Below, piece after piece: positions 48,722-58,369 of a stretch of DNA of 64,000 nucleotides. The notes beneath the pieces were generated by a model, which was given only the letters and a program-made list of their open reading frames with translations, was not told the DNA's origin and ran no database searches. The DNA comes from Costus lasius. Lineage: Eukaryota > Streptophyta > Magnoliopsida > Zingiberales > Costaceae. The position numbers were made by a program, and so were the translations under genes. The stretch's first letter is position 1, and the number at the start of each line of letters is the position of its first letter. Location: NCBI GenBank assembly GCA_027563935.2, contig CM050446.2:123024499-123088498 (forward strand), written 5' to 3'.

Positions 48722-49723
48722 TGTCAGACCCGGAGGATCTTGGGCAGGGCTGGACGGTAGTTGGGCCGGGGCGGAGGCCCAAGGCCCGGTCCACATCGGC
48801 TTGAGCGGGTGATGGAGGCGGATCCGGGCAGAGGGCGCGCGACCCGGATCCAACCCACGAGACGCGCGGAGGCGCGGAGCGGAGGCAGCGGGACTCCCGA
48901 GGCGGACGCAGGCGGCGCGTCCCATCAGGCTGCGTTCCCAGGCGACGACGCTGGGTTCCCAGGCGGCTGCAGAGGAAAAGGGGGATCTCTGCGAGGCGAG
49001 CACGAGAGATCTCCACCTGATCGAGCAGTGATCGAGCTTCCTCGACAATTGGCGAGCTCCACCTGAGAGTAGAGAGAGAGGACACCCGAGAGTGGAGAAG
49101 AAGGGATCTCTGGTGCGACCCTCCTCCTTCCCGGCGGACGAGCCTTCCTCTCCGGCGAGCAGTGAGCGGTGCTCCTCTTCCCCTCCGACGAAGGCCAGCG
49201 AGCGACTGGCGAGGGTTCCAGCGACGCGAGACGAGGGAGAGCTGAGTGGGAAGATCGGTGTACAGTGAGGAGGAGGTGAGGGGTTTTAAGGCGACTATAA
49301 GTGGAGAAATAATAGTCAAGCTTTCCCCTAAAGTTCCGGCGTGTTCTGGGTGTTTTCCGGCGACTTCTCGGTCTTCTTCTCCGGCGTCTTCTCCACCTCC
49401 GAGCGAGTGACTTCGGCGCCCCGAGGTGGCGCCGACGGACGAGGCTGAGGGGAAGGGGCAGGCGGCCCTCTTCCCTGCCATCAGGCCCCGGCCGGCAGCG
49501 CATCCGGCTAGCGTACGCAGAAGCGCAACGTGCTAGCGTCGCGAGCGAAGAGGAAGACGACCCCCTCGAGCGTTCGTTTCGAGGAACGAGCGGGGTGAAA
49601 ATCGAGTCAACGCGCAGTGAAATCGGGTGAAATTTTGATTCCGCGCGGGTGTTGGTGCTGACGTGGACGCTTAGTTTGGGGATCAGAGTAATTAAGCGAG
49701 CTTTGCTTAATTTGGGCCTGACG
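48722..49723 (+). repeat. 3' LTR of the gag-only element
   Basis: 1002 bp from TGTCAGACCC to GGGCCTGACG, matching 46191-47199 closely, followed by the TTAGG target duplication. Confidence 0.93.
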
Positions 49724-50024
49724 TTAGGCCTACACAGAATTGTGTTGTTTGGGCTGGCAAACATTTTGGATTATACTAGAATAAATGGGCTAGATCTCAG
49801 CGCATAGGAACCTGAACATGTGTAGAATCGGTTTTGTGACGCCACAAACTAGATTGGGCTCTCTAGTTTTAGCCCAAATTGTAAATGTGACAAGTCTTCG
49901 GTTATCGGGCTAAAAGAAAAAACAAATTGGACCTTCACAGAACACTTCTAGCCCAGCATAGTGGATCATGCTAGAATAAATGGGCTGGGTCTGGGCACAG
50001 ATCCAAAATCTAGTTATGTCTTAT

Positions 50025-50514
50025 TGTGACGCCCATGTTTATCGTAATAAATTTTTAAACGAATATACATAAGTCAACGCTTGACTCGAGTCCATACACG
50101 CCCACGCAGGGGCACTACGGTCGAACTCACAGGGTTGGGCGTGATCGGCGAAGACGGTCCCTCCAGCCGAACCAGGACCGTCTTCCAGTCGAACTAGGAA
50201 CTCAAATCGGATCTCTGCCGTCCCAACCCAAAGCGAACTCAAATGGATCCGACCGCATTGGATCAGAGCTACAGCAGAATGCGAATGCGACAATCGAAAA
50301 GCCAGCGTTGAGGACGTCGGCGACGCCCCACCGCCACGTGCGTTACGGTTAATGCTTTCGCACGCTGGGGAGATCTCGAATGGGGCCGGAAGCCCAGGGA
50401 CCGAAGGTCCGGTGCACCCTCACACTAATGCGGGCGCCGGAGCACCATTGTCTGCCACCCCTCCCATCGGCGTCGCATGCCGGAACGGGGGAGACCGAGA
50501 GGTCCATCCCAAAG
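50025..50514 (-). repeat. Truncated 3' LTR
   Basis: It matches 55708-56193 almost base for base, from TGTGACGCCCATGTTTATCG up to GGTCCATCCCAAAG, then similarity stops abruptly at 50514. About 1.15 kb present in the 5' LTR is not found here. Confidence 0.88.
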
Positions 50515-50959
50515 TGTGGGGTCATTTTTGGTTATATTTCAATGTAGAATTGAAATATTGAAAAATGGTCCAACCGTTTCAAATTCACCTTATGAATTAT
50601 AAGGTTTTTTGTTTTAGTAGGTTCTAGCTTCCAATGAACGCAAGCATTCACTGTTAATTACCCCTAAAGAGCTTAGGGCACCTTTGATTAAGAGATCTAT
50701 AATATATAATCAATAAAGACAAATGGTTGAAAGAATATAATTTATAATTTGATACAAGAGTACATCACTTGACATAATATTCATATAACATAGGTCATGG
50801 AGAAAAATCTGAGTTGTGCTGTAAGAACGTTGAGGAACTACGCCCCGATACGAAGTATCGACATACACCCAAACAACGTCATCAACAACACGTGTCAAAT
50901 ATTTATCGTCAATGACTATGTTTGAATTAATTGGACGAGTTGAGCGCATGAGTCGGTTG

Positions 50960-51683
50960 AACGAGCAATTTGAGTGAACGGGTCGTAGGACCAAACGTTT
51001 AAAGTTGGATGAACGAGCCGGTAGGCCAAGCGTTCGAAATTTGGTGAATGGGCCGATGGGCCAAACGTTCCAATTCGATAGAATGAGCCAATAGGCCAAA
51101 CATTCAAAATTTGGATGAACGAGCCGATAGGCCAAACGTTCGAGATTGGATGAACGGGTCGATGGACCAAGCATTCGGATTTCGATGAATGGGTCGAGGG
51201 ACCAATCATTCATAATTTGGGTGAACGAGCCGATAGGCCAAACGTTCAAAGTTGAATGAACGGGTCGTGGGACTAAACGTTCGAATTGGGTGAATGAGCC
51301 ATCGGGCCAAACATTTAGAATTTGGAAGAACGGGCCGATGGGCCAAACGTTCAAAGTTGGATGAACGGGCAAATGAGCCAAACGTTCAAAATTTGGGCGA
51401 ACGAGCCGATGGGCTAAGCATTCAAAGTTGGGTGAATGGGTCGTGGGACCAAATGTTCAAATTTCGATGAACGAGCCAATTGGCCAAACGTTCAGAATTT
51501 GATGAATGAGTCATGGGACCAAGCATTCAAGATTCGGGTGAATGGGCTGTTGGGCCAAACATTCGGGACTTGGTGAACGAGCCGACGGGCCAAACATTTA
51601 GAAGTTGTTGAACGGGTCGTGGGACCAAACGTTCAGAATTTGATGAATTGGTCGTAGGACCAAACATTCGGGATTTGGTTGAA
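50960..51683. repeat. 35-bp tandem array, about 20 copies
   Basis: The units follow the pattern GAAYGRGYCGNNGGRCCAAA followed by CGTTCNNNNTTTGGNN, head to tail, 34-36 bases long, with 70-90 percent similarity by eye. The core holds the short palindromes GGCC and AACGTT. On the minus strand the repeats keep a frame open (50710-51381) with recurring NVWPIG-like blocks, but 35 is not a multiple of three and I do not consider it coding. Confidence 0.92.
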
Positions 51684-51711
51684 TTGGGCGAAAGTTTGAT
51701 TCATATATCTG

Positions 51712-52870
51712 CTTTGATCCAGGTCTCTGATAAAAATCTGAGGATAGATTTGAAAAGATCTGATTCAGATTTATAAAGATCAATATTCGGATCATTTTTG
51801 GGAGCTATCTGATTAGCTGAGATTTGTGTAAATCAATCATAGCCATTGAAAGTTCAATTTGCAGATCTACTTAGATCTAGAGTTCTGATTGAAAATCTGA
51901 GGGTGGATCTGGGTAGATCTGATCCAATTGAGTAGGGATCAACATTTGGATCGCATCGAAAGCCGCCCGGTTGATTGAGATTCGGGCGAGTTAATTTCAG
52001 TCGTTGAAAGTTTTATTTGCATATCTACTTTGATCCGGATCTTTGATTGAAAATTCGAAGGTGTATTTGGATAAATCATATTCAGATGAGTAAGGATCAA
52101 TTTTTGGATCATTTCGAGAGTTATCCGATTGGCTGAGATTGGTGCAAATCAATTGTAGCCGTTGGAAGGTTGATTTGCATATCTGCTTAGATCTGAATCT
52201 CTAATTGACAATCCGAGGGTGGATCTAGAAAAATTTGACTCAGATGCGTAAGGATACATATTCAGATCATTTCAAGAGCTATCTGATTGGCTGAGATTTG
52301 TGCAAATCAATTGTAGCTGTTGAAAGCTTGATTCTCAGATTTGCTAAGATCCGAATCTCTGATTGACAATCCGAGGGTGGATCTAGAAAGATTTGATCCA
52401 AATTTATAGGGATCAATATTTGGATCACTATGGATGTTATCTGATTGACCGAGATTCAGGAGCATTAATTATAGCCATTGATTTCAAAGTTAGATTATTT
52501 AGATTCACAGATCTGCTTCAATTCAAGTCTAGGATCAACGATCCAATATCATATCTGGACAGATCATGTTTGATTTGATAGGAATCAACTCCTGGATCAT
52601 GTCCAAAGTCAGCCGATTGACTTAGATTTGCTCCGATCAATGTCATCCATTGGTTTAGATTTAAATCAGATTCATCATGACCGTTCAAATAAATTCGCCG
52701 ATCTGTGTCAATCTGAGTCTCGGATTGAGAATCTGATATTATATTTGGAGAGATCAGGTTCGATATAACAGGGATCGACACCCTGAGCATGTCAAACATC
52801 AACCGATTGATTGAGATATGCTCCAATCAATTTCAGCCGCTCATCTGTTTTATATTGAATCTGAACCGTC
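51712..52870. repeat. Degenerate tandem array, about 157-185 bp period, seven copies
   Basis: Each unit passes through TTAGATCTGAATCTCTGATTG-like, GGATCAATATTTGGATCATT-like and CTGATTGGCTGAGATTTGTG-like stretches and ends in CAGATCTGC-like sequence. Early copies are 157 bases; the last two are longer and more diverged. Confidence 0.85.
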
Positions 52871-52879
52871 AATGTGAGA

Positions 52880-53370
52880 TGGATGAATCTCAACAATTAG
52901 ATTTAATTTATTTGATCAACTTGATCGGATCCGTCTGATTAAGCTTGAAATGATCTGGAGCGTTGGATTTATATTTCGATCGGGATCGTCGGATTTGAAC
53001 ATAATGAATTCGAACCGTCCGATTTGAATTATTATTCTAGATTGATCTCAGCCCTTCAATTAAGCGTGATGTAATCTGGAGCGTTGATTTGATTTCAGAT
53101 CTGGGTCGTTGATTTGAATTGAATGAATCTGAACCGTTGGATTCAATTTATTTGATCAACATGATCTCGACCGTCCGAGTTCAAGTGAAATAATCGGGAA
53201 CGTTGATCTTATTTGGATCTGGATCGTTGATTTAAACACAATGAATCTGAACCTTTGGATTGACATTTAATCTTGGCATTGATCATAAGTGATTAAATCT
53301 GGTCCGTTTAACTTTATATTTGATCCGAACCGTTGGATCAAACTCTTGATGAAATTGGACTGTTGGATCA
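52880..53370. repeat. Degenerate tandem array with GAACCGTTGGATT units
   Basis: Three to four copies of a roughly 110-125-base unit with AATCTGAACCGTTGGATT, TTTATTTGATCAAC and GATCTGGAGCGTTGATTT. It adjoins the previous array and may derive from its last units. Confidence 0.7.
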
Positions 53371-53579
53371 AAATCGAAATTAAAGCAACAGTGTTCGTTG
53401 CTCGTCCCCCTTCCGCCGTTCAACGTCCGACATTCGCCGCTCGCCGTCCGGCCACCAGACGCCCGGCGACCTTGGCTGAAACCTCTCCGCCTCTCGCCGA
53501 AGCGTGGTTGGAGTTCAACCCCGGCCGGTGGCGATTTGGCGTCGAATCGAACGGTTCCGTTCGGTCACACTGACGAAAA

Positions 53580-53890
53580 TGGTTCGCCGGAAAATCACTC
53601 GATTCCGGCGATCCAGTTGCCTGATGGGCGGATCCTCCTGGCCATAGGTGCGTGCGCTTGAGGAGAAGGCGTGGATGGAGTTTTGACACGATCCGACAGC
53701 TGGATGACGTGTATGTCAAAGAAATCGAAGAAGTCTGCGGCTGGAAGAGAAGAAGCAGGGATCGCCGGAAAAGCTGTTCGATTCCGGCGATCCGGCCGTC
53801 GGATGGCTGGATCTTCTTGCCTGCCGGTGCGCTTATTGGAGGAGAAGGCGTGGACGAAATCTGGAGTTGATCGGATGCCTGGATGAAGTT
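53580..53890. repeat. Duplicated block, two copies, about 180 bp apart
   Basis: The stretch around CGATTCCGGCGATCC...GGAGAAGGCGTGGA occurs at 53609-53676 and again near 53779-53855 with substitutions. It is GC-rich, unlike the AT-rich arrays beside it. Confidence 0.7.
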
Positions 53891-54694
53891 TCGGCGTCGA
53901 GTCCAAAAAGATGACGAGCGCGGTTTCAGAGTGCAGGGTGGTGACAGTGAGCAGGGTGTTTCGTGAGCGACGAGGGAATTCGTCGCGCGTCCAGTAAAAA
54001 AATTGTCAGCAGGTAGACGCTGGTTTCGGTCGCAGGTTATATGCTGCAGTCTGAAGTGAAGATCCTTCGAACAAATGCTCTTCAATCAACTTTTACTTTC
54101 CTTTTTTCTTTTGAAGTTTTCGGCACCTCTTTAATGAGAAACTTCATTGCCGAGCCCTTTTTTTTTTGTTTTATCAAACAGCGCCATCAGCCAATCTTTC
54201 AAGTAACTTCATCATCATTTTTTTTTTGTCTCTCTTCTTTACCCCTCAGCCGAAATCCCCTTTTTCAACAGCATCATCTTCTTTTTTTTTTTCTTTTATC
54301 AAACAGCACCATGCTCTCTTCTTTCTCTCTTTTTTTTTTTTTTTTTTTTTCCACCAGGGTTGCTCTATATCGTAGGCCGCTCCTACGAGTTTGGGAATCA
54401 CAGCACCGACCGCCCTCGATCTTATACCGGGAGGTCCTAGAACCAAACCCCTGGCAATGGACTGTCCCACCAAAGGAAAGGGGTACAATGTACCCGAACC
54501 AACCATATCATTCGCATGCATAGTCTAAGAAACACGCAAGATATAAATAAATGCATATATCCAAAACAAGTCCATCAGTAACCATGTCCAAAACAGGTCT
54601 GTCCGTAGGCATCACAACAGTACCAAGTACATAATACAAAATATAAAGGAGCGCCTCCTAAAACAAGATAGGCCTGTCAGAAGAAGTAGAAGCA

Positions 54695-55620
54695 TCACCA
54701 AGTCCAGTAGGATTGAGGAGCACCACCTCCTCCTTTCCCGCGTTCTGCTCTGCTGCTACTAATGCAGTAATCCTCTCTCTTGGGGCAATCCCTCAGCATA
54801 TGAGGGCCCCTGCAAATGTAGCACTCTATATGAGCAGATGTCTTCTTCGGCGCTGGAGTGGGTGAGCGATCCCTAACAGACCTCGATCTCGGCACAGCAG
54901 GACGATTCTTCCTCGCAAATGACTTCCTACCCCTCGGGGCGAATGAGCCTCTCGACCGTGAGGTAGAAGCCTCAGCAGTAGTAACAGCAGTAGGAGGGGC
55001 CTGTCCCCTCGGGTCCCTACGATCTGCCAGAGCGTCAGCCGCCTGCATGGCGGCCTTCAGGGTCCTCACCTCCTGGCGGCACAGCTCGTCACGGGCCAGG
55101 TGGTCCATAAAAGAGAGCTTCCAGGTGGGATCTCAGATTTAAGCTCTTCCCAAGAGAGCTTCCAGGTGGGATTGGATCTGAGCAGATTTGGTGCGGTCTG
55201 AGTCCGCCACCATAATTTCGCATCTTCGGAGAGATAGGCGATACCAGTCTGGGCTTGCTCCCCCTCGGGGATCTCGGCGTTCTGAAAGAATATGTCCATA
55301 TCCCATAGGAAGTTCTCAACTTCTTTGGAGCAACGCACCCCCTTAAAAGGGGTAGGCTTTGGGACACGTCGTCGCACGACGGCCCCTTGGCTGGAATCAG
55401 CCGCAATCTGCATCTGCACAGCCGCTGAGAGGCGCTTAAAAAGCGCGATCTCCACCTGAGCCGCCTCCAGCTCCCCGGTGAGTCGAGTCACCTGAGCTGC
55501 GAGACTCTCATGTGAGACGAGCAAGGTGGAAACTAGATCCACTAATGTTTTGGGGGCTAGGGAGCCATCCCCAACAATGTCCTCCAAGGAGGAAATCCTG
55601 CTATCAGTCGAAAGCGCCAT
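54695..55620 (-). pseudogene. gag of the second gag-only element, internally deleted
   Basis: From ATG 55620 the minus strand gives a coiled-coil N-terminus (MALSTDSRISSLEDIVGD), the start of the capsid domain (VENFLWDMDIFFQNAEIP, AYLSEDAKLWWRT) and then a break. A 21-base segment is duplicated at 55111-55131 and 55152-55172, which shifts the frame, and the stretch corresponding to QFLPGN through LQPW in the other two gags is missing. The second frame (55108-54695) continues with ARDELCRQEVRTLKAAMQAA, a basic linker and the zinc knuckle CYICRGPHMLRDC, with the same short spacing as in the other two. Confidence 0.85.
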
Positions 55621-55707
55621 CTGTAAACAAAAAACATAATAAGCCAAAGGCAGTTGTACAACGCTTGTACACGTTGGAACGGGCAGAAACCTCCCTCTGA
55701 TACCAAC

Positions 55708-57341
55708 TGTCACGCCCACGTTTATCGTAATAAATTTTTAAATGAATATACATGAGTCAACGCTTGACTCGAGTCCATACATGTCCACGCAGAGACACTA
55801 CGGTCGAAACCGCAGGGTTGGGCGTGATCGGCGAAGACGGTCCCTCCAGCCGAGGACCGTCTTCCAGCCGAACCAGGAACTCAAATCGGATCTCTGCTAT
55901 CCCAACCCAAAGCGAACTCAAATGGATCCGACCGCGTCGAATTAGGGCTACATCAGAATGCGAATGCGACAATCGAAACGCCAGCGTCGAGGACGTCGGT
56001 GACACCCCACCTCCACGTGCGTTACGGTTAATGCTTTCGCACGTTGGGGAGATCTCGAATGGGGCTGGAAGCCCAGGGACCAAAGGTTCGGTGCACCCTC
56101 ACACTAATGGGGGCGTCGGAGCACCATTGTCTGCCACCCCTCCCATCAGCATCGCACGCCGGAACGGGGGAGACCGAGAGGTCCATCCCAAAGAAATTCC
56201 TAGACATGCAAGAGCGGAGAGGCGAAGCCTGCTCCGGACACACCACCGAAGCGGACGGAAACGTCCAAACATTCACGACACGAGAACACACCCACCGGCG
56301 ACTAGAGAAGGGAGCCGTTACTGACTCATTCTGGCTGCCATCGCGTACGTCTTCAAGCAACCGGGTGAGAGGAGCTGGGCGGAGCAGGGACGGCGACTCC
56401 TCGGCATCAACATCTTCGCGGCCGAATCAGAAGCGTGGGAGAATGAGCCACCGGTATGTCCACCAGAAGGGACAGAAGAGATCCGCACATACGCGGAGGA
56501 GGTCGGACGGACAGCGGAGGGTGCACGTAGGCAAGAGCTATCGCCGACCTCCCAAAACCCGCACGCAGGCGAAGGGTCTGGAACTTCCCGTACGCAGATG
56601 GGCCGGCATCCCTAGAGGATGAAGACGGAGGGGCTCGCCGGAGGAGCACGATACTCGGCCAAACAAGCATGCATTCGCAGAGAGCATGAAGGAAGGGCAC
56701 CGCCGGGGCAGAACCGAGCCACCGGAGCGGAGGAAAAGGGGCGCCTGGACGGCGAGGGGGTACCTTGGCTCAGGGCCGGCTCCTTCTAGTCGACGAAGTG
56801 GTGGCTCTCTACGCCTTCCAAGGCTATTTGGCAGTGAGGACCACGGCAGCGACGACGACCACGGCGTCGGAGAAGACAAAGACGAGGGAGTGACCGGAGA
56901 GCTCGCGAACCGCTCTACCCACCCGCACCACCGGTTCCACGAGAATGAGCTCAAAGAGGTAGCCGACGAGGTCGTCGAGGGCCGAAGGGAAGAGTCGGGC
57001 GTAGTCGAGAGTAAGGGAAGTTTTCCAACGCTTCCGCCGGGAGAGTCCTCCCCCCCCCCCCCCAATTCCCTCACGGCTTCGTTTTCCGTTTTCTCACCTT
57101 CCCCTACCTCGATCCACACATCGCCACCTGCCGCCACATCTGATGTGATGTTCCTGAGCCAGCCCTTTTGCACGCAACGTCTTCGCTTGCCCTTCCCGCC
57201 CGTTGGGGCGATGACGGATCCGGGCAGTTGCCCGATCCAAATGGTTGATCCATGGTCAACCAAAGTCAATTTGCTGAATTGGACTGCTTGGGCCAAGCTG
57301 GACTTAGGCTTTTTCGCCAATTTTAGCCCAAGGGCCTAACG
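55708..57341 (-). repeat. 5' LTR of the second gag-only element, 1.63 kb
   Basis: On the minus strand it begins CGTTAGGCCC (expected TG mutated to CG) and ends GGGCGTGACA before the primer site. It contains long but unsupported open frames on both strands (56686-57339 plus, 57320-56538 minus) without known domains. Confidence 0.82.
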
Positions 57342-57346
57342 CTTAT

Positions 57347-58369
57347 CATTGCGGTGTCCCATGCTATAACCCAACTCTGATTTGTGTTTTTCCTTGCGAA
57401 CCAAACCAGCCCCGATCTTTGTTCAGTTATAGGTACAGTACAAGCATGGAAATTAAACAGACCAAAATTCAGTTGGGCTTTAGAGTCTGTTTACTGAGTT
57501 TGGCCTATTTTAGCTGGACATTAATTAGTTAAGCCCAGATTTAATCTTTATAGAATTTTCCTTTTTTACCTAGAATCTTTTAGAAATTGAATTGACATGT
57601 GGACGTGGTTATAAATAAGTATATAACACAAGTCGGAGTTTCTTATTTTGTGTAATACAATGATATTAACATTTTTCATTCTAGAGATGGTGGGCCTGGC
57701 ATAGGCATTATTGCAGCGACTCCGTACGCGCATACAAGTTCCCTGCATTCACACTAGAACTCAAATAAAACACAACTTGAAACACGACCCTCTGACCACT
57801 CACGAGTTTGGGTAATCCGTATTATCAAGTCAATATTAGATCCAGAACCCAAATTATGTGAGAACAAAAATATAATCTGGCATTTTCTTATATTAATAAA
57901 GACAATAATATATTTTTATACAATTTTTTATAATATGTATACTACTAGTTCTTTATAAGATATATACGTCCTCTAAATTTCAGTAAGAATAATTGCTCAC
58001 TGGGTGTCACAGATTTACCTGTCTATGCGCTCTTGAAAATAATTCCGTGTTCAACTTACACATGCAAGATCCCAATGTTGTGAAGTGATAAGTTTGCTAT
58101 TTTCCCCGTATCTCCGATGTTTGATGCATAAGAAGCAAAATAACAAGCTAAATTAGCTGGCTCTCATTAGCAAATGTATCTTGTCAACCAATCAATCACA
58201 CGCTGACAGTAGAGGGACTAACGTGTAACAATGCAGAACGAGAACAATCACTTTTTTTTAAACTGTCAGTCAATAGCTATACAAACTGCAATCCTGTAAG
58301 ATTGCAAAATCTTCCAATTTTGCCACTTCTAACGATGGTCTACACAATCAGAAACGTGTGGTTCCATTG
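57347..58369. other. Intergenic DNA and Dr1 3' flank, no gene seen
   Basis: AT-rich DNA to the right of the CTTAT duplication, leading into the 3' UTR of the Dr1 gene. I see no element ends. Confidence 0.5.

Larger units (their letters stand above)
46191..49723 (+). mobile_element. Complete gag-only (TR-GAG-like) LTR retrotransposon, 3.5 kb
   Basis: LTRs lie at 46191-47199 and 48722-49723. A perfect TTAGG duplication flanks the element at 46186-46190 and 49724-49728. The primer-binding site TGGTATCAGAGG at 47201-47212 matches initiator-methionine tRNA priming, and a polypurine tract, CCGGGGGAGGAT, precedes the 3' LTR. Between them is one long gag frame and no protease, RT or integrase, so it must depend on another element for reverse transcription and integration. 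The LTRs are nearly alike apart from two short indels, pointing to a fairly recent insertion. The 3' LTR ends TGACG instead of TGACA. Confidence 0.94.
45691..50024. repeat. 225-bp tandem repeat, about four copies, interrupted by LTR elements
   Basis: Each unit contains TATATGGCAAGTCTTCTGTAATCAG, GATTGGGCCTCCACAGAGCAG-like and TAAACCTTTTGGATCATGCTA-like segments. The landmark GGCAAG/GACAAG occurs near 45696, 45921, 46149 and 49889, so the period is 225-228 bases once the inserted element is removed. The third unit is split by the gag-only element at 46191-49723, and the last is cut by the element starting at 50025. Copies after the first have diverged, so the array predates both insertions. 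Confidence 0.85.
50025..57341 (-). mobile_element. Second gag-only LTR element with tandem-repeat 3' region, 7.3 kb
   Basis: Flanked by a perfect CTTAT duplication at 50020-50024 and 57342-57346. On the minus strand: a 5' LTR (57341-55708), a TGGTATCAGAGG primer site, a gag (55620-54695), a 4-kb non-coding region of four different tandem arrays (54360-50515) and a partial 3' LTR (50514-50025). The 3' LTR matches only the last 490 bases of the 5' LTR; its first part is missing. Tandem repeats between coding region and 3' LTR are known from other plant gypsy elements. No pol is present. Confidence 0.82.

Noticed and set aside
47641..48804. 387-codon plus-strand frame overlapping gag
   Set aside because: It overlaps the real gag in another frame. 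Gag has recognisable capsid and zinc-knuckle motifs, while this frame has none.
46193..49764. Long minus-strand open frames over the LTRs of the gag-only element (up to 341 codons)
   Set aside because: CpG-rich LTR sequence has few stops. The frames are antisense to gag, appear in both LTR copies and show Arg/Ser-rich low-complexity translation.
50710..51381. 223-codon minus-strand frame across the 35-bp array
   Set aside because: The repeat period is not a multiple of three and the product is a shuffled repeat of WPIG/VRPVH blocks, an effect of the array.
50960..51683. Regularly spaced repeats as a CRISPR array
   Set aside because: The repeats are directly adjacent without unique spacers and the setting is a plant nuclear retrotransposon.
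56538..57339. Open frames of 260 (minus) and 217 (plus) codons in the LTR at 55708-57341
   Set aside because: Both lie in the same CpG-rich LTR on opposite strands and carry no recognisable domain. The minus frame starts near the LTR start, so I noted it in the LTR entry but do not call a gene.
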